Shown: positions 23,463-32,857 of the stretch, piece after piece
Position numbering within the stretch: the stretch's first letter is position 1
Layout: each line of letters begins with the position of its first letter
From: Gonatopus flavifemur
Taxonomy: Eukaryota > Arthropoda > Insecta > Hymenoptera > Dryinidae
DNA length: 64,000 bases
NCBI GenBank assembly: GCA_018340375.1
Contig: JAFFJZ010000054.1
Location: forward strand, 1,351,986 to 1,415,985
Direction: 5' to 3'
Notes under the pieces: model-generated
The model's database searches: none
The model's input: the letters and a program-made list of their open reading frames with translations, nothing else
What the model was told of the DNA's origin: nothing
Position numbers and translations under genes: made by a program

Positions 23463-24735
23463 TATATTTCATTTGAAAACCCACCTGAAAATCTCATCAA
23501 CATCGTTACATACATCATGACTGTATACGTACCCATGTGGTTTGAAATTAAGACAAGATCTTCAATAGTTGAAGGACGTAAGCATATTTTTGAATGCCTC
23601 AAGAGATGTAGAGGCTTACCTGCAGAAGTCCAAGAAGTGGCGAAGAAAGTTATTCAAAGGAATGCCTTCTTCGCCCATCCCGAAAACCTTCTTTTTTCGA
23701 TGGTTATGGATGATAGGCAGGATGTTCGGGAGCTGGGCCTTCGGCGAGTATTGAAATCCAAAGAAACTACCACAAAGGGTAAATCTATCAGAAATTTCTT
23801 AGTTCCGGCCATAAATTTTGATGCTCATGATTATTTTGATATCATAAATTGGTCTGCAACCAAAATCACATGTCCACCTCTTTTGGCAATCCTTTCATCA
23901 GCTAATATTGCAGACTTGATTTCTCAAGGAACAAAACCAACTCTTTCTCTGAATCTAGCAGACATACCCTGTCATACTCAAGCCGTAGAGCGCAGTGTTA
24001 AGCTAGTAACACAGGCCTCTTCAGCAGTTTATGGTCATGAGAGACGTGATGGTTTCATAAGAACTACACTCGCCTCTCGTGCTACCATGTCAAAATTTGA
24101 GACCAAATCGGAATTCGCAGTCCCTGAATGTGCATAATTCTCCACGCCCACGTTTGGTTGGTTGGTTGGGCAGGGTGTGGGTGGAACTTGCAGTGCAGCC
24201 ACCTTCCCGTGGTAAGTTCTGAGTCGTTCAAGGAAGGACGAGCCAAGAGCTGCGAATCTTCGGCCCCTCAGGGGAAATAACGAAGGAAGGGGAATACTTT
24301 TTTTACTTTCAGCCTTAAAGTTGCCTTATGTACGAAAAATCAAGTCAATAGTTCAGTATTGGCATCTTCTGCAATACGAACTGCTTTTAACGAAACTTGT
24401 TCATCTTCACCCCTTAGAGGGGCTTGAGGGTGGGGGTGGGGGGGGGGTAGAAGAGAGGTATGCGGCATTCTTCCCCTATTCTACACTTCAAAACAATGTT
24501 ATGTATAAAAAATGAGCTTGACCGGACAGGATTCACACCTCCTACAGTTTTTCGTATATCTGTTCAAATTTGTTCAAATTCGGAAAAATTTCGAACGCGA
24601 TGCGCGAACGGAAGATATTGTCCGATTTCAAAAATTTTTTTTTCCCTGTGTTTGTGTTAACGAGTAGCAACTTTTCCGCACTATAACGATTCCATTTGAA
24701 AACTTTTTTGTTTTTCGCTCCGGTCTACTGTACAT

Positions 24736-25215
24736 ACATAAGTGAGACTATGAGCACAAGTTGTATTATGCATCTCACAATTCCTCATATTCCGAAAAAA
24801 GGGATTCACATTACAAGATATAATAAATTATCATTTTTCGAATTGGAAGAAGTTGGAAGAATTTTGCACTAACAGTGGAAGCTCACATCAAACTGAAAAA
24901 ACAGTTGTAACAACATCGTAACAGCATGCGATCATACAACTCATGCTGTTCAATGAAGCTGAAACTGGAAAGGTGACAAAGGGAAATATCCACATTAAAG
25001 CAGTGTCCACCACAAAAATACGGATTGGAGATCACTTTGACAGGGCAGTAGCCATGATTTTCCATTATGGTAAGAACATTGCTGAAGGGTATTATACATA
25101 TATGTTGCGGGGTAAAAGTACGACATGGGTCTCTGTTAATGATTCGAAAGTTGAAACACGAAGTTGGCCACGTAATGCTAGAGAAGCATATATTTATTTT
25201 TCAGAAAAGTGTTAA
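24736..25215 (+). pseudogene. Ubiquitin-specific-protease-like gene, part 2
   Basis: Continues part 1 in frame across the hAT-like insertion (CTNC to TSCIMHLTIPHIPKKGIHI). It then shifts frame by one base near 24840 to FCTNSGSSHQTEK, the likely second half of the zinc finger, crosses a TAA, and gives AIIQLMLFNE. From 24943 it is open: DRAVAMIFHYGKNIAEGYYT, then WVSVNDSKV and WPRNAREAYIYFSEK. The last part is the C-terminal USP fold, where the usual GHYT catalytic histidine reads GYYT. The D of NDSKV matches the third triad position. The histidine loss, stop and frameshift indicate a dead gene. Known role of the family: deubiquitination. Confidence 0.6.
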
Positions 25216-25491
25216 TTTAATTCCTCATTGATATCAATAATAGATCCGAAAATCACAGTGCAATTCACGATATTTGCAACTTTCAATCCATAAAGCACTC
25301 TCGCTCCCAAAGAATTCGAAAAGGTTTCTCAAGAGCTCGAATGCTTTTGGAGTCTTCTTGCTATATGAGAAATGTTTCAAATATCTGGAATATTCATAAG
25401 AGCTGTTTGATTGCATAAAACAATCACAAAGAAGTTCATAAGAATCGCAACAGATGACAGTACAATGATTTTCCATTATTGACAATGTATT
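25216..25491. other. Insert DNA left of the RTE element
   Basis: No gene is supported; a 92-residue minus-strand frame (25512-25234) matches nothing I know. The stretch ends with GACAATGTATT (25481-25491), the left target-site copy of the RTE element. Its continuation is at 30060-30349. Confidence 0.4.
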
Positions 25492-25499
25492 ATACAAAT

Positions 25500-25765
25500 T
25501 AAGAAAATACAAGAATAATGATAGTCAAGAAGGCCAGCAACGATACAAATCATTGAGAAATAAAATAATGAGAGAATCAAGGGAAGCAAGAGAACAGTGG
25601 TTAGAAGAGAAATGTCAGGAAATAGAAATAAGATTGCATTTAGGAAAAAAAGATGAAGCATATAGGATTATTGAAAGATTTTTCGGACAAATGAAATCTA
25701 GAAGCAATAAGATTAGAAACTCTCTAGGACGACAATTGATAAAAACGGAAGAGAAAATAGAATAG
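25500..25765 (+). pseudogene. RTE polyprotein, segment before RT
   Basis: Reads SLRNKIMRESREAREQWLEE, EIRLHLGKKDEAYRIIERFF and MKSRSNKIRNSLGRQLI, ending at a TAG after EEKIE (25763-25765). The same segment is present in the second copy (SKKAKERWLKGKC, RLHPGKIDGAYRIVERFF), which fixes family and frame. This linker between endonuclease and RT is cut here by the jockey-group insertion and continues at 28420. Confidence 0.85.
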
Positions 25766-25776
25766 TGGATCGATCA

Positions 25777-28410
25777 TTTGATTTGATTTGATTTGATTTA
25801 TTTTACGGGCTAAGACGCCCTTTAGGTACAAAAGTATGTAAACAATATCATGGCGGTTAACAGAATAAAATTTTCAAATAAAGTACTAAAAAGTAAATTA
25901 CAATAAGACACGGTGTAAATTATCACGAACCTTAAAGTATAGATATGGAATAATACATAAATTATAATCTCACACTCTTCTTAGAGAAAGCCTTCTGGGC
26001 CGATTTTTTAAAGATTGATACTGACCCCGAAAAGGAATCAAGATCATCTTTATATGAGTTTGCCAAGCAACAGATGCGGTTGACTGGATCAGAATAAAAA
26101 TAATGTGAAGTGAACATCGGAATATTGAAAAGCGAAGGCTTTCGTAGAGTTCTAGATGGTACATTGAAGTTTAAAAGAGAGAGTAGTTCAGGACAGCTGA
26201 TTTGACCATTAATGATTTTGAAAATGAAAACGAGATCGTCAACCAACCTCCGAGCTTCAAGCGTGGTCATGTCAAACGATCTCATTAACGGTCCATAATC
26301 ATGGCAGGACACGGCCATGGGAGTGAAATTTTTGAAAGCTAAGAAACGCAAAAACTTGTGCTGAACTCTCTCAATCAGTTTACAATATTTATCTTGGTGA
26401 GGCGACCAGATCTGGGACGCATATTCTAAATTAGGTCTGACAAGAGCATTGTATAGTGTCAAGAGTGTTGAGGGTTCTTTGGAGTCTTTAGACATACGCT
26501 CCAGGAATCCGAGTTGCTTCATAGCCGTATTAACCATATTTTGATAATGCATAGTGAAATTGAACTTAGAATCAATTATAGTTCCTAAATCATGCATACT
26601 CTGAACAACCTCCAAGCTAGACCCGTTCAATTCATATGAGAACATGACTGGTTGCATCTTACGCGAAAGTCTCTTTACTTTACACTTCGATATATTCAGT
26701 TGCAGTTTATTCAAGGCACACCATGATTCCAACCTATGCAAATCGGATTGTAATGCGATGACATCAGCGTATGATAAGATTCTCAAGAATAATTTCAAAT
26801 CATCCGCGAAAAGTAAAAATTTAACATGCTTAAAATTGTCACCAATATCATTAATAAACAAAATAAATGGCAATGGGCCTAAATGCGACCCTTGCGGAAC
26901 ACCTGATTGTACATTGATAGACCTTGAGATGAAATTCTTGACCTTAACAGTTTGAGTTCTATTCGTAAGATAGCTTCTCATCCAATTAAGAATATTTCCA
27001 CGGAAACCAAGGCGGTATAATTTAGATAAGAGAATATTATGATTTACAGTATCAAAGGCTTTTGTGAAATCAGTATAAACTGTATCTACCTGACCGTTAT
27101 TATCCAAAACTCTTGATACATAGTTACAATAAATAGCCAAGTTGGTGATAGTTGAACGACCAGGCATAAAACCATGTTGCATATCCGAAATGACGCCAGA
27201 AAACAGTGGAGATATTATATCAGTTACCAAGCTTTCAAATAGTTTGGGAATTGCACTTATGATAGATATTGGTCTGTAATTTTTCACATCTGCTCTGCAA
27301 CCAGCCTTAAAAATCGGCGAGACCAAACTATTTTTCCAGCGGGTAGGAAAATGACCAGAAGATAAGGAGGCGTTGAAAATCAACCACAGTGGTCGTGATA
27401 ATATGTAGCTGCAGGATTTCAAAAACAAAGGGGGAATCCCATCATCGCCAGGACCCTTATTGATATCCAAAGAGTTGATTCCCATAAGCACCGTTCCAAT
27501 GTTAATATAGAGATCAGAGATATCCAAATCAGAATTGGATTCTAAATTAGGAGTCAGATCATTGTGAAAAACATAAACAGACTCAAAGTGAGCAGCAAAC
27601 AAGTCAGCAATTTCACGCCCAGAGGTAACTGAGACTCCATCCATAACCATTTTACCCGGAATACCATTGTCGGATCGACGAGAATTGATATAGTTCCAAA
27701 AGCCTTTGATACTATGAGGAATTTGCAATTCCGTTGAGCGAACATAATCATTATAACACTTATCCACTAATTTTTTACATTGAGCACGCGAATCAGAGAA
27801 AACATGATAATCTTGTATCCGATTATATTTCTTATACATACAATGTGCTTCCTTCTTGGCACGTATCAGATCGATCAACTGTTTAGAAAACCATCTAGGG
27901 TATTTGGAATCACGAGAGTAACATTTAGGAACGTACAAATCAATTGCGTAATTCATAATCTCATACAAACACTCAACCGCATCATCAATAGTCAAAACAC
28001 TAAGTAATGAATCCCAAGGGATTTGATTGAAAAAATTTCGAATTGCAGTATAATCGCCCAAATTGAAATTATAACGAGAAATATTATCTCGCGGAAGATA
28101 ATTAATTGAAACCACATCCAGTATAGAAAGAAGAGGTGTATGATATTTATCACAGGTGAGAAGAGACTCAGCAGGTAATGTTGTCACTACAGAACTGTCA
28201 TTTGTAAATAACAGATCAAGCATAATACCAAAATCATTACATATATCATTCTTCAAGGATAAATTTGAGAAGTTAAAATATTCACAGACAAATTGTATCG
28301 ACTGCACTTCATTACATGTTGCACCGGGAATTATGTCACATGATAAATTTGCACTAGTTAAACGCCAAGAAGCATGTGGTAGATTATAATCACCATATAA
28401 ATAAAAAGAG
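25777..28410 (-). mobile_element. Jockey/CR1-group retrotransposon inside the RTE
   Basis: The element lies in reverse. Its 3' tail is the (TTTGA)n run at 25777-25799 (AAATC repeats on its own strand). Its 5' end near 28410 is truncated inside the endonuclease domain (GDYNLPHASW). RTE coding sequence stops on one side and resumes on the other with only a few bases unaccounted for, so this insertion is younger than the RTE. An exact target-site duplication is hard to define because the tail and target are similar (GATC and GATT motifs). Confidence 0.88.
25962..28409 (-). CDS. Endonuclease (partial)-reverse transcriptase, ORF2-like
   Basis: About 816 residues are open without a stop. The start is inside the apurinic-type endonuclease (GDYNLPHASW), followed by a domain-linking stretch (SKYPRWFSKQLIDLIRAKKE) and a full RT: INKGPGDDGIPPLFLKS, NYRPISIISAIPKLFE, QHGFMPGRSTITNL, DFTKAFDTVNH, GVPQGSHLGPLPFILFINDI and FLLFADDLKLF with the catalytic DD. 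The C-terminal tail includes PNLEYASQIWSPHQ. The frame stays open a further 60 codons upstream (to 28589), but those codons are antisense RTE sequence and not part of this protein. Known role: target-primed reverse transcription. No start codon is defined because the 5' end is missing. Confidence 0.88.
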   Translation of the reverse strand, partial: SFYLYGDYNLPHASWRLTSANLSCDIIPGATCNEVQSIQFVCEYFNFSNLSLKNDICNDFGIMLDLLFTNDSSVVTTLPAESLLTCDKYHTPLLSILDVVSINYLPRDNISRYNFNLGDYTAIRNFFNQIPWDSLLSVLTIDDAVECLYEIMNYAIDLYVPKCYSRDSKYPRWFSKQLIDLIRAKKEAHCMYKKYNRIQDYHVFSDSRAQCKKLVDKCYNDYVRSTELQIPHSIKGFWNYINSRRSDNGIPGKMVMDGVSVTSGREIADLFAAHFESVYVFHNDLTPNLESNSDLDISDLYINIGTVLMGINSLDINKGPGDDGIPPLFLKSCSYILSRPLWLIFNASLSSGHFPTRWKNSLVSPIFKAGCRADVKNYRPISIISAIPKLFESLVTDIISPLFSGVISDMQHGFMPGRSTITNLAIYCNYVSRVLDNNGQVDTVYTDFTKAFDTVNHNILLSKLYRLGFRGNILNWMRSYLTNRTQTVKVKNFISRSINVQSGVPQGSHLGPLPFILFINDIGDNFKHVKFLLFADDLKLFLRILSYADVIALQSDLHRLESWCALNKLQLNISKCKVKRLSRKMQPVMFSYELNGSSLEVVQSMHDLGTIIDSKFNFTMHYQNMVNTAMKQLGFLERMSKDSKEPSTLLTLYNALVRPNLEYASQIWSPHQDKYCKLIERVQHKFLRFLAFKNFTPMAVSCHDYGPLMRSFDMTTLEARRLVDDLVFIFKIINGQISCPELLSLLNFNVPSRTLRKPSLFNIPMFTSHYFYSDPVNRICCLANSYKDDLDSFSGSVSIFKKSAQKAFSKKSVRL

Positions 28411-28419
28411 AGATCCTGA

Positions 28420-29994
28420 TTGGAAGACTTGTATAGAGGAAACGATGATATAGCACTTTTAGAGAAGGAGGAGGATGTAGATGAGGAAGAATTGGGAGAT
28501 TCGATATTGAGATCAGAATTCGACAAGGCTTTGAAAGAATTGAAAAATAATAAAGCGCCAGGCATAGATGGCATAAGTGCGGACCTCATAAAAGCCTCCA
28601 GTGGAGGAACTCGTGACGCACTGTTTGACCTGATTAGAGATATGTACGAAAAAGGCGAAGTACCGGAAGATTTCTAAAAGAATAAAATTGTCGCTATCCC
28701 GAAAAAACAAGGGGCAGACAGATGCGAGAACTACAGAACGATCCGTTTAACTTTACATGCTTCGAAGATACTGACCAAAATTATATACAGGAGGATGGAA
28801 AATAAAATAGAGAGTAGATTGGCAGGAGATCAGTTTGGTTTTAAAAAAAATAGGGGAACGCGAGAAGCAATTTTAGCACTTAGGGCAGTAATAGAGAAAA
28901 GAATAGCGCTGAAGAAATCTGTGTACATAGGTTTTGTAGATATACAAAAGGCTTTCGATAATGTGGACTGGGAGAAGATGTTTGCGATCCTGAAGAAGGT
29001 GGGAATAAATTATAAAGATACAAGAATAATATACGAATTATATAAGAATCAAAGTGCAATAATAGACATAGAGGGTCAGGAAGAGGAAGCACAAATAAGA
29101 AGAGGGGTGAGACAAGGATGTTCATTATCGCCACTAATTTTTGATTTATATATAGAAGAAGCAATGAACGAAGTGAAGGAGAAAATTCAATCGAAATTAC
29201 AGATTCAGGGAGGAAATATAAGTATGTTGAGATTCGCGGATGACATAGCTATATTGGCCACGAGTAGTACTGAGTCAGAAAATATTCTCAATACTATGGG
29301 AACAATATTATTGGAAAACTATTGTATGAATATAAATAAAGACAAAACAAAATTCATGATGTGTACAGCAGCGAAAACAGCTAGAAGAACGGAAATCAAA
29401 ATAGATACCAAGACAATTGAACAGGTGAAAGAATTCAAATATCTAGGAAGCATAATTACAGAAAACGGCGAAAGCGAAAGAGATATAAGAGCAAGAATAG
29501 CACAAGGGAAACAGGCTGTTCACCAGAAGAAACAGTTATTATGCTCAAAAAATATAAGCTTGGAAGTAAGGAAGAAATCCTTGAAAAGTTACGTTTGGAG
29601 CACAGCACTATATGGTTGCGAAACTGGGACAATGGGGAAAACTGATCAACGAAGACTTGAAGCTTTTGGAATGTGGTGTTATAGGAGGATGCTCAGAATG
29701 AAATGGATAGACAAAGTCAAAAATGAAGAAGTACTCGAGCAGATAAATGAAGAAAGAAATCTTTTGAAACACATCGTGAAAAGCAGAAGCGATCTTATAG
29801 GACACACATTACGGCATGAGAGTTCATTGAAAACAATATTGGAAGGGAAAATGGATGGTAAAACTGGTAAGGATAGACCTAGAGCAAGTTATATGAAGCG
29901 AATCGTACAAGACAAGGGATGTAGTAGATATGTAGAAATCAAACGTTTGGCGGATAATAGACAGGGGCGGAGGGTTTCATCAAACCAGTCGTAA
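28420..29994 (+). pseudogene. RTE reverse transcriptase
   Basis: One frame holds ELKNNKAPGIDGISADLIK, a single TAA at 28675-28677 (after GEVPEDF), then NKIVAIPKKQGADRCENYRT, AGDQFGFKKNRGTREAI, VDIQKAFDNVDWEKM, RRGVRQGCSLSPLIFDLYIE and MLRFADDIAIL with both catalytic aspartates. The C-terminal region runs through KEFKYLGSIITENG and LYGCETGTMGKTDQRRLEAF to SSNQS at 29994. Apart from the stop, the truncation and the jockey insertion it is well preserved. Known role: reverse transcriptase of RTE-clade retrotransposons. Confidence 0.9.
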
Positions 29995-30007
29995 GACTGA
30001 TTACTTC

Positions 30008-30050
<43 letters not shown>

Positions 30051-30059
30051 CAATGTATT

Positions 30060-30349
30060 GGATCATCACAATTCTTCAAAAACTCATTGAATCAAGAGAC
30101 AAAAGTGATGCCCTTATTGGCCCTTCAATCGAGAACAATGCATACTGAGTGTTATTACAGATCTTGTAATATCCCAATATTATTGCAGGATATATTTTGT
30201 AAAAATTTCGATTTGAAGACTTGAAGCAACGCATTGTGATCCTACATGATAAATTTATCTGTTTTCTTCTTTCCGTGGACAGGAACAGTATGTGAAGATT
30301 GAATTACTCCTTGAGGAGCATTTGAAGAAATAGGTGAAATCCCCCTAAA
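30060..30349. other. Insert DNA between the RTE and the foldback
   Basis: Continuation of the DNA at 25216-25491 once the RTE and one duplicate are removed. No frame or repeat is recognised. Confidence 0.35.
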
Positions 30350-30883
30350 AAAACTCCAAGAAAGTAAAAACAGCGCCAAGTACATGGAAAAGTATTACAA
30401 AAGTATTTCAGTTCATTAATTTTGTTGATAAACTTTATTTCCCTTTCTCATATTATATGATCAGCCAAAACAACATCAGAGGGAAAAAAAAGATCTAAAA
30501 TCACTATCAAGTACCAAGTACACTCGACTGCATAAATGCTGCTCGAATATATCAATTAATACGTTGAATAAATACCATGAGTCACAATACAAAGATACCA
30601 CTGATTTGCCTTTCCCAAATCAATCTAAAGAAAACAGTCAATACAAATTCTTTTTCAATCATGACAATTTACCATCATCGGACACTTGGCGTGGCCGATA
30701 TATGCTTTGGTTTGATGCAGATGTTTTCTCAATTGCTAGGTTCAAGCAAACCTTGGATAATCAAAAACCTAGAGAGTCGGCCACGCCAAATGTCCCATGA
30801 TGGTAAATTGTCATGATTGGAAAAGAATTTGTATTGACTGTTTTCTTTAGATTGATTTGGGAATGGTCAATCGGTGATATCTA

Positions 30884-32205
30884 CGAGGTGTGTTCAAAAA
30901 GTAAGGTGACTTCTCAAATTTCGCGGGCAACGTACTTTCGATTATCGATTTTTTTGTTTTGTTATGTTGACACACTCTTCCCGAACATCTGTACCAAGTT
31001 TCAAGTGTATAGCATTTTTTGTTTGGTTGTGACAGGCGTAAAGGTTATAAGTGTTTCGCGTGCTCGGCGATTTCTTGCTATCGAAAAATATGGACCAAAG
31101 GATTTGCATCAAATTTTGTGTAAAAAATGAAATAAAGTGCTCCGAAACACTTACAATGTTGACAGTAGCATACGGTGAAACTGTTCTGAGTAAAAAAAAT
31201 GTTTACAAGTGGTACAAACTCTTCCAAGATGGCCGGGAAGATGCCAATGACGACCCTCGCTCTGGACGCCCAAGCACGTCAACAACTGATGGAAACGTTC
31301 AAGCAGTGAAGAAAATTGTTGTGGAAAATCGTCGAATCACTATCAGAGAAGTTGCTGGGGATGTTGGTTTATCGCTTGGCTCGTGCCATGAAATTTTTTC
31401 TAACGTTTTGGGCATGAGACGTGTGTCAGCGAAGTTTGTTCCGAAATTGCTAAATTTTGACCAAAAGAACCGTCGCATGAACATCGCTCAAGAACTGTTG
31501 AATGACGTCAACGACGACCCAGATTCACTCGAAAGGGTCATAACTGGTGACGAATCATGGGTATATGGTGATGATGTCGAAACCAGAGTCCAATCGTCCC
31601 AATGGAAGACCCCAGATGAGCCAAGACCGAAAAAAGCACGCCAAGTTCGATCAAATGTCAAAGTTTTGCTCACTGTTTTCTTCGATTACCATGGCGTGGT
31701 GCATCAGGAATTCTTACCATATGGTCGTACGGTCAATAAACAGTATTATCCTGAAGTTATGCGCCGTTTGCGAGAAGCAATACGAAGAAAACGTCCAGAA
31801 TTGTGGAAAAATAATTCATGGCTTTTGCATCACGATAATGCCCCTGTTCACTCATCTTTGCTTGTGAGAGATTTTTTGGCCAAAAACAACACCACAATCA
31901 TGCCTCAGCCACCATATTCACCGGATTTGGCCCCATGTGACTTTTTCTTGTTCCCAAAACCAAAGAGACCTATGAAAGGACGGAGATTTGCAACGATTGA
32001 AGAGATGAAGACTGCATCGCTGGAAGAGCTCAAGGCTATACCGAAAAGTGCTTATGAGAAGTGCTTTGAGGATTGGAAAAACCGTTGGCATGAGTGTATT
32101 GTATCTGAGGGGGATTACTTCGAAGGGGACAACATAAATATTGATAAATAAATAAATATTTTTTCTTAAAAATACAAAGTCACCTTACTTTTTGAACACA
32201 CCTCG
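30884..32205 (+). mobile_element. Mariner element with intact transposase
   Basis: Inverted ends of about 28 bases begin CGAGGTGTGTTCAAAAAGTA and are inverted at 32205, with TA on both sides (30882-30883, 32206-32207). At 1322 bp it has the normal size. It splits the right arm of the foldback, so it is one of the youngest insertions in the nest, and its transposase frame is open. Confidence 0.94.
31090..32151 (+). CDS. Mariner transposase, apparently complete
   Basis: 353 residues from ATG 31090 (MDQRICIKFCVKNEIKCSE) to the TAA before 32154. The frame is open further upstream to 31051, but mariner transposases start at the equivalent of the chosen Met. N-terminal helix-turn-helix pair: LSKKNVYKWYKLFQDGRED, then DPRSGRPSTS and REVAGDVGLSLGSCHEI. 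Catalytic acids: D in ITGDESWVYG, D in LHHDNAPVHSS, and D in SPDLAPCDFFLFPK, giving D,D34D. The conserved WVPH-type linker is not obvious (VSAKFVPKLL stands there). No stop or frameshift. Expected role: cut-and-paste transposition at TA sites. It is the best candidate for a functional gene in the window. Confidence 0.93.
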   Translation: MDQRICIKFCVKNEIKCSETLTMLTVAYGETVLSKKNVYKWYKLFQDGREDANDDPRSGRPSTSTTDGNVQAVKKIVVENRRITIREVAGDVGLSLGSCHEIFSNVLGMRRVSAKFVPKLLNFDQKNRRMNIAQELLNDVNDDPDSLERVITGDESWVYGDDVETRVQSSQWKTPDEPRPKKARQVRSNVKVLLTVFFDYHGVVHQEFLPYGRTVNKQYYPEVMRRLREAIRRKRPELWKNNSWLLHHDNAPVHSSLLVRDFLAKNNTTIMPQPPYSPDLAPCDFFLFPKPKRPMKGRRFATIEEMKTASLEELKAIPKSAYEKCFEDWKNRWHECIVSEGDYFEGDNINIDK

Positions 32206-32456
32206 TATGTATTGTTGACTCATCGTATTCATTCAACATATTAATTGATATATTCAAGCAGCATTTATGCAGTCAAGTGTGCTTGGTATTTGATAGTGAT
32301 CTCAGATCTTTTCTTCTTCCTCTGATGTTTTTTTCGGCTGATCACATAATATGAGAAAGGAAAATAAAGTTTATCAACAAAATTAATGAACTGAAATACT
32401 TTTGTAATACTTTTTCATGTACTTGGCGTTGTGTTTTCAATTTTTTGAAGTTTTTA

Positions 32457-32857
32457 GACATACGTTTTCTCCTCCATATCATTCGTCAACAAATGGGCAG
32501 GCAGAAAACTCGGTTGGATTTGTAAAAAAGAAAATCAAAATAGCTATACAACAAGGAGTTGACGTAGAGCAAGCTTTATGCAAGTTATTATTCGATTATC
32601 GTAACACAACACATACTACAACTAACGAATCGCCAGCTAAACTAATGTATGGGAAAAATTTGAGAAGCAAATTTGATTCAATACGACCAAATCTTAATGA
32701 AAGAGTGGAAAAAAACAGGAAAGTTATTGATAAGCAACAAAATGGAACAATAAGAGAATGTAGAATAGCTGAAAATGTAATAGTAAGAGACTATAGAAAC
32801 AAGGAAAAATGTATGAAAGGCAGTATCATTAAAAGATTAGGTCCTGTCACATATTGA
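32457..32857 (+). pseudogene. Ty3/gypsy integrase, 3' part
   Basis: Resumes the integrase broken at 16649: HTFSPPYHSSTNGQAENSVG carries the third catalytic acid (E of QAEN), followed by FDYRNTTHTTTNESPAKLMYG and the GPVTY segment of the C-terminal domain (IIKRLGPVTY, stop at 32857). Conserved family order and near-seamless continuation show this is the other end of the same gene. Confidence 0.9.

Larger units (their letters stand above)
19771..24137 (+). pseudogene. hAT-like transposase family, uncharacterised
   Basis: This matches a protein recurrent in insect genomes and usually left unnamed. N-terminal part (19771-20862): NADIVKCWNEVKYDM, then ASIPVVCHTRVVQKIKQLHD, then a cysteine cluster CKCKM / CNCRK / CICP / CNCRKDRKIP, then a serine-rich acidic linker. 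A 1-base change in an A7 run (20861-20867) shifts the frame. The second part has VVGTDGTATNTGWERG, QWVICLLHFNELPLRHL, then SHAR with TGA (21396) in place of the Trp of RWLTTANR. After the nested element (21431-23462) it resumes with NPPENLINIVTYIM, MWFEIKT, CHTQAVERSVKLV and RRDGFIRTTLASR to a stop at 24137. Likely catalytic acids are the D of GTDGT and the E of AVER (inference). Only two point lesions besides the insertion. Confidence 0.75.
18708..24727 (+). mobile_element. hAT-like DNA transposon with perfect 8-bp TSD
   Basis: Both ends read TAGACCGGAGCGAAAAACAA inward (18708 and 24727). The inverted similarity continues for over 200 bases, including CACAAACACAGGGAAAAAAA and a segment around TTGCGCATCGCGTTC. 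The 8 bases CTGTACAT occur immediately outside both ends (18700-18707 and 24728-24735). Their T at position 2 and A at position 7 fit the nTnnnnAn duplication known for hAT elements. The 6020 bp include a later 2.0-kb insertion (21431-23462), so the element was about 4.0 kb. It carries one gene. Confidence 0.88.
25492..30048 (+). mobile_element. RTE non-LTR retrotransposon, 5'-truncated
   Basis: GACAATGTATT lies at 25481-25491 and again directly after the tail at 30049-30059, an 11-base target-site duplication. The 3' end is a (GAT)n microsatellite tail (30009-30048), typical of RTE elements. The left end begins inside the protein (KYKNNDSQEG), so the 5' endonuclease half is missing, as is usual after incomplete reverse transcription. 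A jockey-group element has split it at about 25776/28411. A second, differently truncated copy of the same family lies at 35455-37140. Confidence 0.9.
30350..32457. mobile_element. Foldback element carrying a mariner
   Basis: Left arm 30350 to about 30715 (CTAAAAA, CCAAGTACATGGAAAAGTA, TGATCAGCC, CATAAATGCTGC, then GACAATTTACCATCATCGGA and TTGGCGTGGCCGA) pairs with right arm about 30776-30883 plus 32206-32457. The mariner at 30884-32205 interrupts the right arm at a TA. Without it the element is about 785 bp and nearly fully palindromic. Its right tip TTTTTAG abuts Ty3/gypsy integrase sequence directly. No coding capacity of its own. Confidence 0.8.

Noticed and set aside
28410..28589. N-terminal 60 residues of the 875-codon minus-strand frame
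   Set aside because: They are the antisense of RTE coding sequence next to the insertion point of the jockey-group element.
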